Source: an uncultured Armatimonadota bacterium (GTDB lineage Bacteria; Armatimonadota; Fimbriimonadia; Fimbriimonadales; Fimbriimonadaceae). Taken from it: a stretch of DNA of 64,000 nucleotides. The position numbers were made by a program, and so were the translations under genes. Below are positions 33,114-41,719 of this stretch, piece by piece (position 1 is the first letter of the stretch; every line of letters starts with the position of its first letter). The notes below the pieces were generated by a model that saw only the letters and a list, made by a program, of their open reading frames with translations, searched no databases and was not told the origin of the DNA. Location of the stretch: contig CAIUHP010000030.1 in the NCBI GenBank assembly GCA_903899015.1, positions 1-64,000 on the forward strand, given 5' to 3'.

Positions 33114-34892
33114 ATGGCGTTGCCACGAAAACCGATGGTTCAATTCTTGGTTGAGAAGGGATATCTCAAGCAAGAGCAATTCGACGAAGCTCAAAAAGTT
33201 CAACAACAGACTGGGCAAACCGATATTGGAAAAGTTTTAGTCTCGCTCAACATGGTTGGCGAGAGGGAAGTACTGCAGGCGAAAGCTCAAGAAATGGGCT
33301 TTGCCTTTGCTGACTTGGATCGCATCCAAATCGACTCCAGCGCGCTCAACGTAGTCCCAGAGCGCATGGTGAAAACCCACAACGCGTTGCCTGTCAAGAA
33401 AGACGGCAACAACCTTTGGGTTGCGATGGCAAATCCGAATAACCTTGTTGCTCTGGACGATATTAAGATTGCGTCCGGATTGCGTGTTATTCCGGTTGTT
33501 GCTGTTACGGGTGCTATTGAAGACGCGATCAAGAAGTATTACGGCGGTGGTGCGGTTATGCCTGAGGCAGCAACCACCATTACTACGCCTACCCCGACCT
33601 CCGCGGCGCCTGCAAACTTTAATGCCGATATCCGCATGGCGATTGCCAATGCCGGTGCGGGTCGTAAGGCATCTGACGAAGATGTAGATGCGGAAGGCGA
33701 TGCAGAGAAGATGGCCGAACAGGCGCCAATTATTAAATTGGCGAACGCTCTCATTCAGCAGGCCGTTTCTGACAGAGCTTCTGATATTCACGTCGAGCCG
33801 CAACAGCGTGCGGTTCGAGTCCGGTACCGAATCGACGGTGTTCTCCAAGAAGCAATGACGGTTCCGAGGAACCTCATGGCGCCACTCATTAGCCGCTTAA
33901 AGATCATGGCGGACATGAACATTGCCGAACGACGTATCCCTCAAGACGGTCGTATCGAAGTTCGCCACGTTGGTAAGGAATACGACCTTCGTGTGAGTTC
34001 GATCCCTACGCCATTTGGCGAGAAGATCGTTATGCGTATTCTGGATAAGTCGAGCGTTATGATCGGCTTGCAGAAGATCGGATTTACGGAAGAGAACCAG
34101 GTCAAGATTGAAGAGTTGGTCAGTCAGCCGAACGGTATGTTCCTTTGTACGGGACCTACGGGATCGGGCAAGACGACCACTCAGTATTCAGTTCTCAACA
34201 AACTCAACACGGTCGGCGTTAACATCATTACTGCTGAAGACCCGGTTGAGTATCAGTTGAACGGAATTGCTCAGGTTCAGATGAACCGAAAAGCCGGTCT
34301 GACATTTGCCACCGCGCTCCGAGCCTTCCTTCGACAAGACCCTGACATCATCATGGTCGGAGAAATGCGTGACCTTGAAACAGCTGAAATCGCGATTGAA
34401 GCTGCTCTTACCGGTCACCTTGTACTTTCGACGCTTCACACGAACGACGCCCCTTCGGCTACCCTTCGTATGATTGACATGGGTGTTGAGCCGTACCTCA
34501 TCACTGCTACGGTTATTGGTGTTCTTGCTCAACGACTGGGTCGAAAAATTGACCCTGATAACAAGGAATCGTATCAAGTTCCCGCTTCAGATCTCCGAAG
34601 GTTCGGTCTCCAATATGCTGATCCTGACGAACTTGTAACGCTCTATCGTGGCGTTCCGGCGGAAAATAATCGTATGACAGGATATCGGGGTCGTACCGGT
34701 ATTCACGAATTGATGACGATGAATGCAGAAATTGCAGAACTCGTCGTGCGACGGGCTCCGTTGAACGACGTTAAGGAAGCTGCTAAAGCGAACGGCATGA
34801 AGGAGCTTCGAGAAGACGGTCTTGAGAAGGTGCTTAATGGCGTCACCGACCCTCAAGAAATCATGCGCGTCGTCTTCACTGCCGGTTTCTAG
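33114..34892 (+). CDS. pilB: Type IV pilus assembly / type II secretion ATPase (PilB/GspE)
   Basis: This 592-aa extension motor powers subunit assembly. The N-terminal MshEN-type domain (residues about 10-145, FLVEKGYLKQEQFDEAQ) in relatives binds c-di-GMP. The GspE/PilB ATPase follows: Walker A GPTGSGKTTT (Lys353), Asp box ITAEDPVEY, Walker B DPDIIMVGEMRD and His box GHLVLSTLHTND. In most PilB proteins a four-cysteine zinc site sits in the region before GYRGRTGIHEL; here that stretch has no cysteine. The region 150-200 is an Ala/Thr-rich linker. It is the first gene of the pilus locus; pilT starts 26 bp later. Distinguishing PilB from GspE rests on the neighbouring pilT. Confidence 0.94.
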   Translation: MALPRKPMVQFLVEKGYLKQEQFDEAQKVQQQTGQTDIGKVLVSLNMVGEREVLQAKAQEMGFAFADLDRIQIDSSALNVVPERMVKTHNALPVKKDGNNLWVAMANPNNLVALDDIKIASGLRVIPVVAVTGAIEDAIKKYYGGGAVMPEAATTITTPTPTSAAPANFNADIRMAIANAGAGRKASDEDVDAEGDAEKMAEQAPIIKLANALIQQAVSDRASDIHVEPQQRAVRVRYRIDGVLQEAMTVPRNLMAPLISRLKIMADMNIAERRIPQDGRIEVRHVGKEYDLRVSSIPTPFGEKIVMRILDKSSVMIGLQKIGFTEENQVKIEELVSQPNGMFLCTGPTGSGKTTTQYSVLNKLNTVGVNIITAEDPVEYQLNGIAQVQMNRKAGLTFATALRAFLRQDPDIIMVGEMRDLETAEIAIEAALTGHLVLSTLHTNDAPSATLRMIDMGVEPYLITATVIGVLAQRLGRKIDPDNKESYQVPASDLRRFGLQYADPDELVTLYRGVPAENNRMTGYRGRTGIHELMTMNAEIAELVVRRAPLNDVKEAAKANGMKELREDGLEKVLNGVTDPQEIMRVVFTAGF

Positions 34893-34918
34893 TAAGGAAA
34901 AGATAATTTAGGACAGAG

Positions 34919-36190
34919 ATGCAGAATAACCCGCCACCTCGACAGAATCCAGGAATGATGCCGCCTCCAGTCTCCCGACCAGGGGTTGGCTCGATGCCTC
35001 CAATGGGGCAAATGCCTCCGATGCAGAATGAGATTCCTAAAGAAGAAGAACCGGCCGTCCCGCCGATTTCGCTTAAGGACCTCCACATCGACGAGCTACT
35101 CCACATCGTGGTGGACAAGAACGCTTCTGACTTGCATATTTGTTATGCCTCGCCTCCCGTTGTTCGCGAAGATGGAAAGCTAAAGCGACTGAACTACGAA
35201 GAGTTCACTCCTCAAGACACTCAGCGAATGATGTACGACATCATTTCTGACGAGAACATCAACAAGTTCGAAACGACTCTTGAACTCGACTTTTCCTACC
35301 AACTTCCAAAGCGAGCTCGCTTCCGTGTGAATATGTATCGTGACCGCGGTGCGGTCGCGGCTGCTTTCCGATTGATTCCCCAGAAGATCCCGACAGTTGA
35401 GCAATTGAACTTGCCGCCGATCTTGAAACCGCTTTGCGAAAAACCTCGTGGATTGATTTTGGTTACGGGTCCTACCGGATCGGGTAAGTCGACATCGCTC
35501 GCTGCGATGATCAACCACATCAACATCAATTTCGCTCACCACATCATCACAATCGAAGACCCGATTGAGTATTTGCACGAGCACAAGCAATCGGTTATCA
35601 ACCAGCGTGAAGTTGGCTCAGATACTCGCAGCTTCTTAAACGCTCTTCGCGGCTCTCTTCGAGAAGATCCAGATATCCTGCTCGTTGGTGAAATGCGCGA
35701 CATGGAAACGATTTCGCTTGCCATTACGGCTGCTGAAACCGGTCACCTTGTCTTTGCCACGCTTCACACGAACAACGCAGCTGAATCTGTTGACCGTATG
35801 ATTGACGTTTTCCCTCCTGGACAACAGGAGCAGATCCGCGTTCAGCTCTCGAACAACTTGGTCGCGATTATCTCGCAGCAGCTCTTACCTAGAGCTGGTA
35901 GCGGAGGACGCGTTCCAGCAAACGAGATCATGATCGCTTCTTCTGCTATCAGGAACCTGATCCGTGAAGCAAAGTCGCACCAGATCACGTCCATGATTCA
36001 AACCAGTGGAAACATGGGAATGATCACCATGGACCAATGTTTGCGTGACTTGTATCTCAAGGGCTTCATCACCATGGAAGACGCAATGACACGTTGCCAG
36101 AACCCAGATGAACTTCGAAAGATGATCAACACAACCACTCAAGCGCAGGGTGGACAAGGCGGCCAAGGCGGGCCTCCAGCCAGAAGATAA
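34919..36190 (+). CDS. pilT: Type IV pilus retraction ATPase PilT
   Basis: This is a 423-aa hexameric ATPase that disassembles pili. Walker A GPTGSGKSTS, Asp box TIEDPIEYLHEHK, Walker B DPDILLVGEMRD and the His box GHLVFATLHTNN are complete. The PilT-specific AIRNLIREAK motif is present near residue 345, which separates it from PilB. Unlike typical PilT (about 350 aa) it has a 45-residue Pro/Met-rich N-terminal extension and a Gly-rich C-terminus (GGQGGQGGPPARR). AGGA 5 nt before the ATG supports the start. It lies between pilB and pilC in the same operon, meaning the pili are probably retractable. Confidence 0.95.
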   Translation: MQNNPPPRQNPGMMPPPVSRPGVGSMPPMGQMPPMQNEIPKEEEPAVPPISLKDLHIDELLHIVVDKNASDLHICYASPPVVREDGKLKRLNYEEFTPQDTQRMMYDIISDENINKFETTLELDFSYQLPKRARFRVNMYRDRGAVAAAFRLIPQKIPTVEQLNLPPILKPLCEKPRGLILVTGPTGSGKSTSLAAMINHININFAHHIITIEDPIEYLHEHKQSVINQREVGSDTRSFLNALRGSLREDPDILLVGEMRDMETISLAITAAETGHLVFATLHTNNAAESVDRMIDVFPPGQQEQIRVQLSNNLVAIISQQLLPRAGSGGRVPANEIMIASSAIRNLIREAKSHQITSMIQTSGNMGMITMDQCLRDLYLKGFITMEDAMTRCQNPDELRKMINTTTQAQGGQGGQGGPPARR

Positions 36191-36205
36191 TAACGAGGAA
36201 CAAAA

Positions 36206-37438
36206 ATGCCTGTATACAGCTACACATTTAGAGATGCCGCCGGTGGCCTCCAAAAAGGTACGGCAGACGCAGAAAGCGAAGACATTTTACGTCAGAGGTT
36301 TCAGGAGCAAGGCTTTACGATCACCGAGTTAACGATGATCAAGGCGAAGTCGCCTAAATCGAAGACTTACGGAAAAGTTAAGCTTACAAACCTCTCGGTC
36401 TTTTGTCGTCAGTTCTCGACGATGGTCGATGCGGGCGTTTCACTCGTTCGATGTTTGGACGTATTGGGTCATCAAACTCAAGACGCCAAGCTGAAGAAAA
36501 TTTTAATTGACATTGGTGAGCGCGTTGAGTCGGGCGAAAGCCTCTCACGTGCAATGCAACGTCACCCTAAGACCTTTAACAATTTGTTTATTGGTCTTAT
36601 CAAGGCGGGTGAAATTGGTGGTGTTCTCGAAGAATCACTCCAAAGACTTTCGCACTTCTTGGAAAAGGACGTTGAACTTCGAAGAAAAGTTAAGTCAGCT
36701 ATGACCTACCCGGTCCTAGTTTTGATCATGTCCACCGGTATCGTTATCTTCCTCGTTTCGTGGTTCGTTCCCCAGTGGGCTGCGATTCTTACGGACCTTG
36801 GACTCAAAGCTGACGACTTGCCGGCTCCAACCAAGTTCCTCATCGACGTCTCGAACGTTATCAAGTACTACTGGTGGATGGTTATGATCTCAACAGTCAT
36901 CTTCATCTTTGCCTATCGACTGTTCGTAAGCACCCGATTCGGTCGACGTGTTGCGGACCGTGTTCGACTGAAGATTCCTGTGTTTGGCAAACTCCACCAC
37001 AAGATCTGTATGGCGCGCTTCAGCCGAACAATGGGTACGTTGCTCACTTCAGGTGTTCCTATTCTTCAAGCGATGGAGACGGTTGCCGGTGTTATCGGAA
37101 ACTCGATCATGGCCGACGCGGTTCTCGAAGCTCGAGCCCGTATCCGAGAAGGAGACCGAATTGGCGATCCCCTCGAAGCATCTCGATTGTTCCCACCCAT
37201 GGTCGTTCACATGATCGGTGTTGGTGAAGAATCTGGATCTCTCGACTTTATGCTTCAAAAGATTGCTGACTTCTACGAGAGTGAAGTTGAAGCAACTCTA
37301 GCCTCACTGACGGCTGCAATTGAGCCGATCATGATCGTCGGCCTTGGTTTCGTTGTAGGATTCATCGTTATTTCGATGTTCTTACCGCTTGTTGACGTTA
37401 TTTCAAAGCTGTCCTCGGGCGGCGGCGACGACAAATAA
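36206..37438 (+). CDS. pilC: Inner-membrane platform protein PilC/GspF
   Basis: This is a 410-aa polytopic protein around which the motors turn. Two GspF domains are seen (about 70-190 and 270-395), with the repeated FCRQFSTMVDAGVSLVRCLDVL and FSRTMGTLLTSGVPILQAMET motifs. Membrane segments lie near 175-195, 225-245 and 375-400. The N-terminal MPVYSYTFRDAAG is typical. GAGGA just before the ATG gives the start. Gene order pilB-pilT-pilC is the classical arrangement. Confidence 0.95.
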   Translation: MPVYSYTFRDAAGGLQKGTADAESEDILRQRFQEQGFTITELTMIKAKSPKSKTYGKVKLTNLSVFCRQFSTMVDAGVSLVRCLDVLGHQTQDAKLKKILIDIGERVESGESLSRAMQRHPKTFNNLFIGLIKAGEIGGVLEESLQRLSHFLEKDVELRRKVKSAMTYPVLVLIMSTGIVIFLVSWFVPQWAAILTDLGLKADDLPAPTKFLIDVSNVIKYYWWMVMISTVIFIFAYRLFVSTRFGRRVADRVRLKIPVFGKLHHKICMARFSRTMGTLLTSGVPILQAMETVAGVIGNSIMADAVLEARARIREGDRIGDPLEASRLFPPMVVHMIGVGEESGSLDFMLQKIADFYESEVEATLASLTAAIEPIMIVGLGFVVGFIVISMFLPLVDVISKLSSGGGDDK

Positions 37439-37456
37439 GCAGACACATCCCTTTGT

Positions 37457-37489
37457 GCAGCCCGTTGGATCTTGTATCCGACGGGCTGC
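37457..37489 (+). terminator. 14-bp hairpin between pilC and pilD
   Basis: GCAGCCCGTTGGAT (37457-37470) pairs with ATCCGACGGGCTGC (37476-37489), one G-U pair, loop CTTGT. It lies 18 bp after the pilC stop and 21 bp before pilD. No T-run follows, so it may partly terminate or protect the upstream mRNA, lowering pilD expression compared with pilBTC. Confidence 0.65.
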
Positions 37490-37510
37490 GCTGTTAAGCT
37501 AAGTAAACGA

Positions 37511-38692
37511 ATGAACTTACCGTTATCGATGTTCCCAAGTTGGTCGTGGATTGTCGGTTTAGTTTTCGGGGCGACCATTGGCAGCTTCCTTAACGTGGTG
37601 ATCTACCGGCTTCCGCGCGGTATGTCGCTTTCGAACCCCAAAAACAGCTTTTGTCCCATCTGCAAGCACCAGTTAGGTGTTCCGGACCTTTTCCCTCTAT
37701 TGAGCTATTTAGCCTCGGGTGGAAAATGTCGCTATTGCAAGACCCCATTCTCTTCGCGCTATTTCTGGGTGGAACTCCTTAATGGTTCCCTTTGGGCGCT
37801 GATTTGGTGGCAGTACATCTTGGTCTCGTATGAGCCACTGAAAGCCGGTTTCTATGCGCTGACGTGCGCTGCCTTGGTTGCGGTCATTTTCATCGACTGG
37901 GAGCTGTACATCATTCCGGACGAGCTCAACGCGACCCTTCTCGTTTTTGGAGTGGCTTACCAGGCGTTCAACCACTCACTCAATGTCGCATTAGTTGGCG
38001 GTTTAGCTGGTTGGGGAATTCTCTGGGGAATTGCCTTGCTTGGGCGGTTGGGCTTTGGTAAGGACGCCATGGGGCACGGCGATATCAAGATGATGCGCGG
38101 TGTTGGGACCCTCATCGGTCCGGGACTGCTCGTCGCAAACATGGCGATCGCGGTCGTGTCCGGATTAGTGATCGGCCTCGCATTGATGTTTGTTAGTTCA
38201 AGACTCGCTAAGGGGCAAGTATCGGGAGTAGCGGAGGCCTCTGGAGGCGAAGAGGAAGTTTACGAACCAGAGTCGATCGGCAGTCTTTTCATCCACGGCG
38301 CGTGGTACCTGCTGTGCCTGGACATCATCGCAATTGCGTTTCCCAAGATGTACAAGTGGATCGGCGAAGAGCAGCTTGAACAGAATATCGACGATGATGA
38401 CTGGAAGCCATCGTTGACGACCATACCCTTTGGTCCCTATTTGGCCATCGGGGCCATCCTGTGTATGGTTTTTGCCAGTCCAATTGAGAAGGGAATATCA
38501 ACGTACATGCAGAATTTAAGCCGACCAAATACCAGTTTTAAAACAACTGGTCTCAGATTTGCCGTTACCAGTCGGAAACGTATAAACTGGTGTGCTGAAA
38601 CCCTGACAGGTGGATCAAAACAAGGTCGTAACTTTATGAGTTGCGATACCCGTCGCAGTGCGCGGGGAGGGAATGATTGGAACGTAGCGTGA
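37511..38692 (+). CDS. pilD: Prepilin peptidase (type IV leader peptidase, A24 family)
   Basis: This 393-aa membrane aspartic protease cleaves and N-methylates prepilins. From the ATG at 37511 it starts with a membrane helix. The cytosolic zinc motif has Cys48, 51, 73 and 76 (CPIC and CRYC), associated with the methyltransferase part. Catalytic aspartates are Asp129 (IDWELYIIPDE) and Asp191 (GHGDIKMM). An insert (about 235-310) separates the last helices. After the last membrane segment, from about residue 334, the sequence turns basic and unlike any peptidase (to 393); this tail overlaps hairpins at 38531-38591 and may be read-through of a regulatory region. All pseudopilins here would be its substrates. 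Confidence 0.9.
   Translation: MNLPLSMFPSWSWIVGLVFGATIGSFLNVVIYRLPRGMSLSNPKNSFCPICKHQLGVPDLFPLLSYLASGGKCRYCKTPFSSRYFWVELLNGSLWALIWWQYILVSYEPLKAGFYALTCAALVAVIFIDWELYIIPDELNATLLVFGVAYQAFNHSLNVALVGGLAGWGILWGIALLGRLGFGKDAMGHGDIKMMRGVGTLIGPGLLVANMAIAVVSGLVIGLALMFVSSRLAKGQVSGVAEASGGEEEVYEPESIGSLFIHGAWYLLCLDIIAIAFPKMYKWIGEEQLEQNIDDDDWKPSLTTIPFGPYLAIGAILCMVFASPIEKGISTYMQNLSRPNTSFKTTGLRFAVTSRKRINWCAETLTGGSKQGRNFMSCDTRRSARGGNDWNVA
38531..38591 (+). promoter_or_regulatory. Four-segment alternative hairpin region before the pseudopilin module
   Basis: ACCAGTT (38531-38537), AACTGGT (38545-38551), ACCAGT (38567-38572) and AACTGGT (38585-38591) can form two separate hairpins or alternative ones (1 with 4, or 2 with 3). 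It lies within the atypical tail of pilD, 180 bp before the pseudopilin start. Another hairpin, TGCGA/TCGCA, is at 38642-38657. I could not match it to a known riboswitch class. Confidence 0.4.
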
Positions 38693-38708
38693 ATAGGCCT
38701 ATCGACGA

Positions 38709-38723
38709 GTTCTCTTCGGGAAC
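38709..38723 (+). promoter_or_regulatory. UUCG-type hairpin upstream of the pseudopilin at 38772
   Basis: GTTCTCTTCGGGAAC folds on itself around a TTC/TTCG loop. It lies after the pilD stop and 48 bp before the start codon. There is no T-run. It may be a leader structure. Confidence 0.35.
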
Positions 38724-38771
38724 ACTATGGACGTTTTTTCAGTCACACAACCTGGGAAATGTGGAGTACAG

Positions 38772-39629
38772 ATGAATTTTAGAAGAGGCTTCACGCTCAT
38801 CGAGCTTTTAGTCGTTATCGCCATTATCGCGATCCTTGCGGGCATTATTTTTCCCGTATTTGCTCAGGTGAAGGCGTCTGCATACCGAAGCTCGGATATG
38901 TCGAACATGAATGCCATCCGGTCAGCTCTCCAGCTGTATCGGCAGGATCAGGGCGGATATCCCCCGGCTCTATTGGGTTATGTCACTCAATATAATGGTG
39001 GACCCAACCCGGTTGCAGGAGATATGGTTCCCGCTAACCAGGTTGTAGGAGCTTTGTTCCCCAAGAGAATCGATTCTCTGCAAACTCTTCGACCTTCGTA
39101 TGTTCGGCCCACTGCAGGCAATTTGGAGACTCAGTTCACTACAGCTGTTTGGCCAGCGAAGGTAGATGGCTCGTTGGCTTCCAATCCTGGATCCTATCAG
39201 AAGTATGGTCCCGCGGATGGCTATGTCACTCGATGCTTTAACCCAAACGATGGCGTAACCGCTCCCTACGACGTCACCAACTACTACTATCTGATAAGTG
39301 GTTATGACGTTGCCACCGTTCCCAACGAGAATGGTGTTGGCAGCCGAATCGAAATTCACTACTCGCCTTTCTGGAGCGGATACACCGTTCCTACCGATCC
39401 ATGCCACCCCGGACCCAATGAGATGGGTAGTGCGCAAGACGACACAAGGCAGCTTGGCTACTCCGAACCACCTGAAACGACGGTTGTCACGTGGAACAGC
39501 TTCTTTAGAGATTACACCGCTGGTGAAGTTGAGCATTCCCGAAAAGACATGGTTCTTTTCCTTGGTGGATCCGCGAAGCCTTATGACTCATTCTTAGTGA
39601 GCACTATGTCGTGGAAGGTCGGGCCGTAA
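38772..39629 (+). CDS. Type IV pseudopilin, normal-sized
   Basis: This protein is 285 aa from the ATG at 38772. The frame extends to 38727, but the leader MNFRRG, cleaved before [18 protein letters not shown], makes this start far more likely; GTGGAG lies upstream. Glu5 of the mature protein is present. The soluble domain starts with a conserved helix (SSDMSNMNAIRSALQLYRQDQGGYP) and continues with a Pro/Gly-rich domain. The C-terminus has FLGGSAKPYDS, resembling the end motif of large prepilins. It is the first exported component of the module. It could be the major or a minor subunit; abundance cannot be judged here. Confidence 0.88.
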   Translation: MNFRRGFTLIELLVVIAIIAILAGIIFPVFAQVKASAYRSSDMSNMNAIRSALQLYRQDQGGYPPALLGYVTQYNGGPNPVAGDMVPANQVVGALFPKRIDSLQTLRPSYVRPTAGNLETQFTTAVWPAKVDGSLASNPGSYQKYGPADGYVTRCFNPNDGVTAPYDVTNYYYLISGYDVATVPNENGVGSRIEIHYSPFWSGYTVPTDPCHPGPNEMGSAQDDTRQLGYSEPPETTVVTWNSFFRDYTAGEVEHSRKDMVLFLGGSAKPYDSFLVSTMSWKVGP

Positions 39630-39634
39630 GCTAC

Positions 39635-39639
39635 GGAGG
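39635..39639 (+). promoter_or_regulatory. Ribosome-binding site of the first giant pseudopilin
   Basis: GGAGG is followed after 4 nt by the ATG at 39644. It lies 5 bp after the stop of the preceding pseudopilin gene. It decides in favour of 39644 over the ATG at 39704, which has no such site. Confidence 0.55.
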
Positions 39640-39643
39640 ACGT

Positions 39644-41719
39644 ATGCCGCACACCGAATTGAATAGAAACAGTTGTGGACGTTCGCGCCTACCGGTAAGT
39701 AAGATGCAATCACTTAAACGCACGCTTGGTACGACTTTGGTCGAAGTGCTCGTAGTTATTGTCGTCTTCTTGGTCGGCATCTTGGCGGTCATTCAGATCT
39801 TTCCCAAGGGATTTCAACTCCTTCTCCTTGCTCGAAGTAAATCTGTTGCCCAATCGCTGGCTCGTGACACGGCTGAGAGCCTCGCGGCTCGAAGTGACGA
39901 GTTGCCAGAGCAGATTGTTGCCGTTCACTACGTCAATGGCAACTTGGTCATTGATTCCAATAGAGATCCTAACGACCTTGGCCCGATCGGAGTCAACTTG
40001 GCGAAGGACGGAGCAATGTCCGATGCGAGTGCAAATTCACTCGGCAACTGGCAGGGTGTGACGGGAAGCAACGTGTTCCGAAGAGTGATCGGCGAAGGAA
40101 GGCGCGTTCCAGCTCCTGGAGCGGTAGGCGCACCGGGTTCCGGCACAGGTTACTTTGGCGGACTGATGGTTCTTCAATTTGGACCGATTAGTTACCAGCC
40201 GGCGACTATTAGCACCCCTTCAAATCTCGCGGTTTACGGCAATGACCTACAGCAGATTATTGGTATTCCTGCGATCCAGGACCTGCGAACAGACTATCAG
40301 TTCTTCGTAGCGAATCCAAACGACAGCACGATCCAAGTTCTATTGCCTTCTGGGCAATATGCTCGAAACTACCGAGTTTCATTCTCGGCATATGTCACCA
40401 CTCCATCGGGATTAACCAAGCGCGACTACACCGAACTGCCTTTAGTCTCGTTGGCCGCAAACGTTCCTGATGCAAGTGGGCAATACCCGCTCGTAGCAAA
40501 AGCACTGGTTGGTGGTGGTGGGCTCGTCAATGATCCGGTCGTAAGCGTTGATCTCAATACCTTGCGAGTTCAGCGTTCCTTTACGATGATCGCAAAAACG
40601 GCGACCTTCGATCCGAACGAACCGTATGAGTACAAACTGCTCAACGAGAATATTGGGGTCCTCCTGTTTAACCCAGTTGGACACGAAGTTTTTGTTAGCC
40701 GAAACGGATACGATCGCGAGCCTCTTCAGGCGAAGGTCAACTATGACGTTTACGATTGGAGAATCCTACACGACGACTTCCGAATTGACGCTGGCGTCAC
40801 ACCGGGCGAACCGTCCGTTCTGAATCCTCAGTTGCTTTCAGCACAACATAAGCTGCCCGTTCAAAGCTTGAAGGTTGCTGGCCTAGCCGGGCCCGATGGA
40901 GTTCCAAACCCACCTATCACGCCGCTTGAAACTCCACGCAGTGATGGCACGACGGATACTTCGGCGGCAAACGCACAAGGAACCGATAACTTTGTACTCG
41001 TTGACTTGGAAACGGGTGGTGTGTTCTGTGAATACAACCCGTCCTTCCCAACGCAACGCCTGATTCGCGTAGATAAATCCAACGGAATTGTCACCGTGGA
41101 AGATATGGACGGCCAAAAGAGTAACGGTATCACGGGAGCTCTCTTGCTACCAGATGGCACGATCGCGACTGTTCAGATGGATAACCGCGCGGTTCGAGCC
41201 CTCTACATGACTCGGCAAGAGTATTCAGTCCAAATTCTGAAGGCCGCTTCGCAGTACACCTACTCGGCTTCTGCGGTCAACCTTAGCCCTGGACAGTTCT
41301 ACATTGGTGGCACAGTTTCGGGAATCGGCGTGCCCTGGAGAATCTACTTCCCCGTGTCTGATAACGGAAGGAAAGTAACGGTTGGGTCGGTTGCCTACCT
41401 GAGTAATGCAGATGGATTTAGCCACAGCATGGTCGGGCAAGACTTTGCCATCAAGCAACGAAGCGATCCAACTTTGAACCTGCCTTCGATTGATTTGACG
41501 GACGTAGACGGATCCGCAACCGGTGTTGATTTCTCGAATGGAATTGGCGCTAAAGGGATCAAGGGAGCTTCGATCGCCGTGCGAGTGCTTTGGAATCCAG
41601 ATTTCTTCAACCTAACCAATGACTCTGCGACAAACATGTCGCGATTAGAGCGATGGGGACGAAGTTGGAGACGAACAACGAACGAGACGTATATGCAGCG
41701 AGGGGACAACATCAAATGA
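39644..41719 (+). CDS. Giant PilV-like minor pseudopilin (691 aa)
   Basis: After a long leader, the prepilin motif reads LKRTLG, then TTLVEVLVVIVVFLVGILAV with Glu5, fitting PilV/GspI-type minor pilins. The hydrophobic helix is followed by ALARDTAESLAAR-like helical sequence. Typical minor pilins have 150-250 aa; this one has about 600 more residues of beta-rich sequence, with no recognised domain. The start at 39644 is favoured by GGAGG; ATG 39704 would shorten the leader by 20 residues. Its stop overlaps the next start (ATGATG at 41716). The extra mass would hang at the pilus tip or shaft. Confidence 0.85.
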   Translation: MPHTELNRNSCGRSRLPVSKMQSLKRTLGTTLVEVLVVIVVFLVGILAVIQIFPKGFQLLLLARSKSVAQSLARDTAESLAARSDELPEQIVAVHYVNGNLVIDSNRDPNDLGPIGVNLAKDGAMSDASANSLGNWQGVTGSNVFRRVIGEGRRVPAPGAVGAPGSGTGYFGGLMVLQFGPISYQPATISTPSNLAVYGNDLQQIIGIPAIQDLRTDYQFFVANPNDSTIQVLLPSGQYARNYRVSFSAYVTTPSGLTKRDYTELPLVSLAANVPDASGQYPLVAKALVGGGGLVNDPVVSVDLNTLRVQRSFTMIAKTATFDPNEPYEYKLLNENIGVLLFNPVGHEVFVSRNGYDREPLQAKVNYDVYDWRILHDDFRIDAGVTPGEPSVLNPQLLSAQHKLPVQSLKVAGLAGPDGVPNPPITPLETPRSDGTTDTSAANAQGTDNFVLVDLETGGVFCEYNPSFPTQRLIRVDKSNGIVTVEDMDGQKSNGITGALLLPDGTIATVQMDNRAVRALYMTRQEYSVQILKAASQYTYSASAVNLSPGQFYIGGTVSGIGVPWRIYFPVSDNGRKVTVGSVAYLSNADGFSHSMVGQDFAIKQRSDPTLNLPSIDLTDVDGSATGVDFSNGIGAKGIKGASIAVRVLWNPDFFNLTNDSATNMSRLERWGRSWRRTTNETYMQRGDNIK

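Noticed and set aside
38550-38760. c-di-GMP-I, SAM, purine and other riboswitch classes upstream of the pseudopilin
   Set aside because: Checked by eye for the conserved core strings; none found. Reported only as unassigned hairpins.
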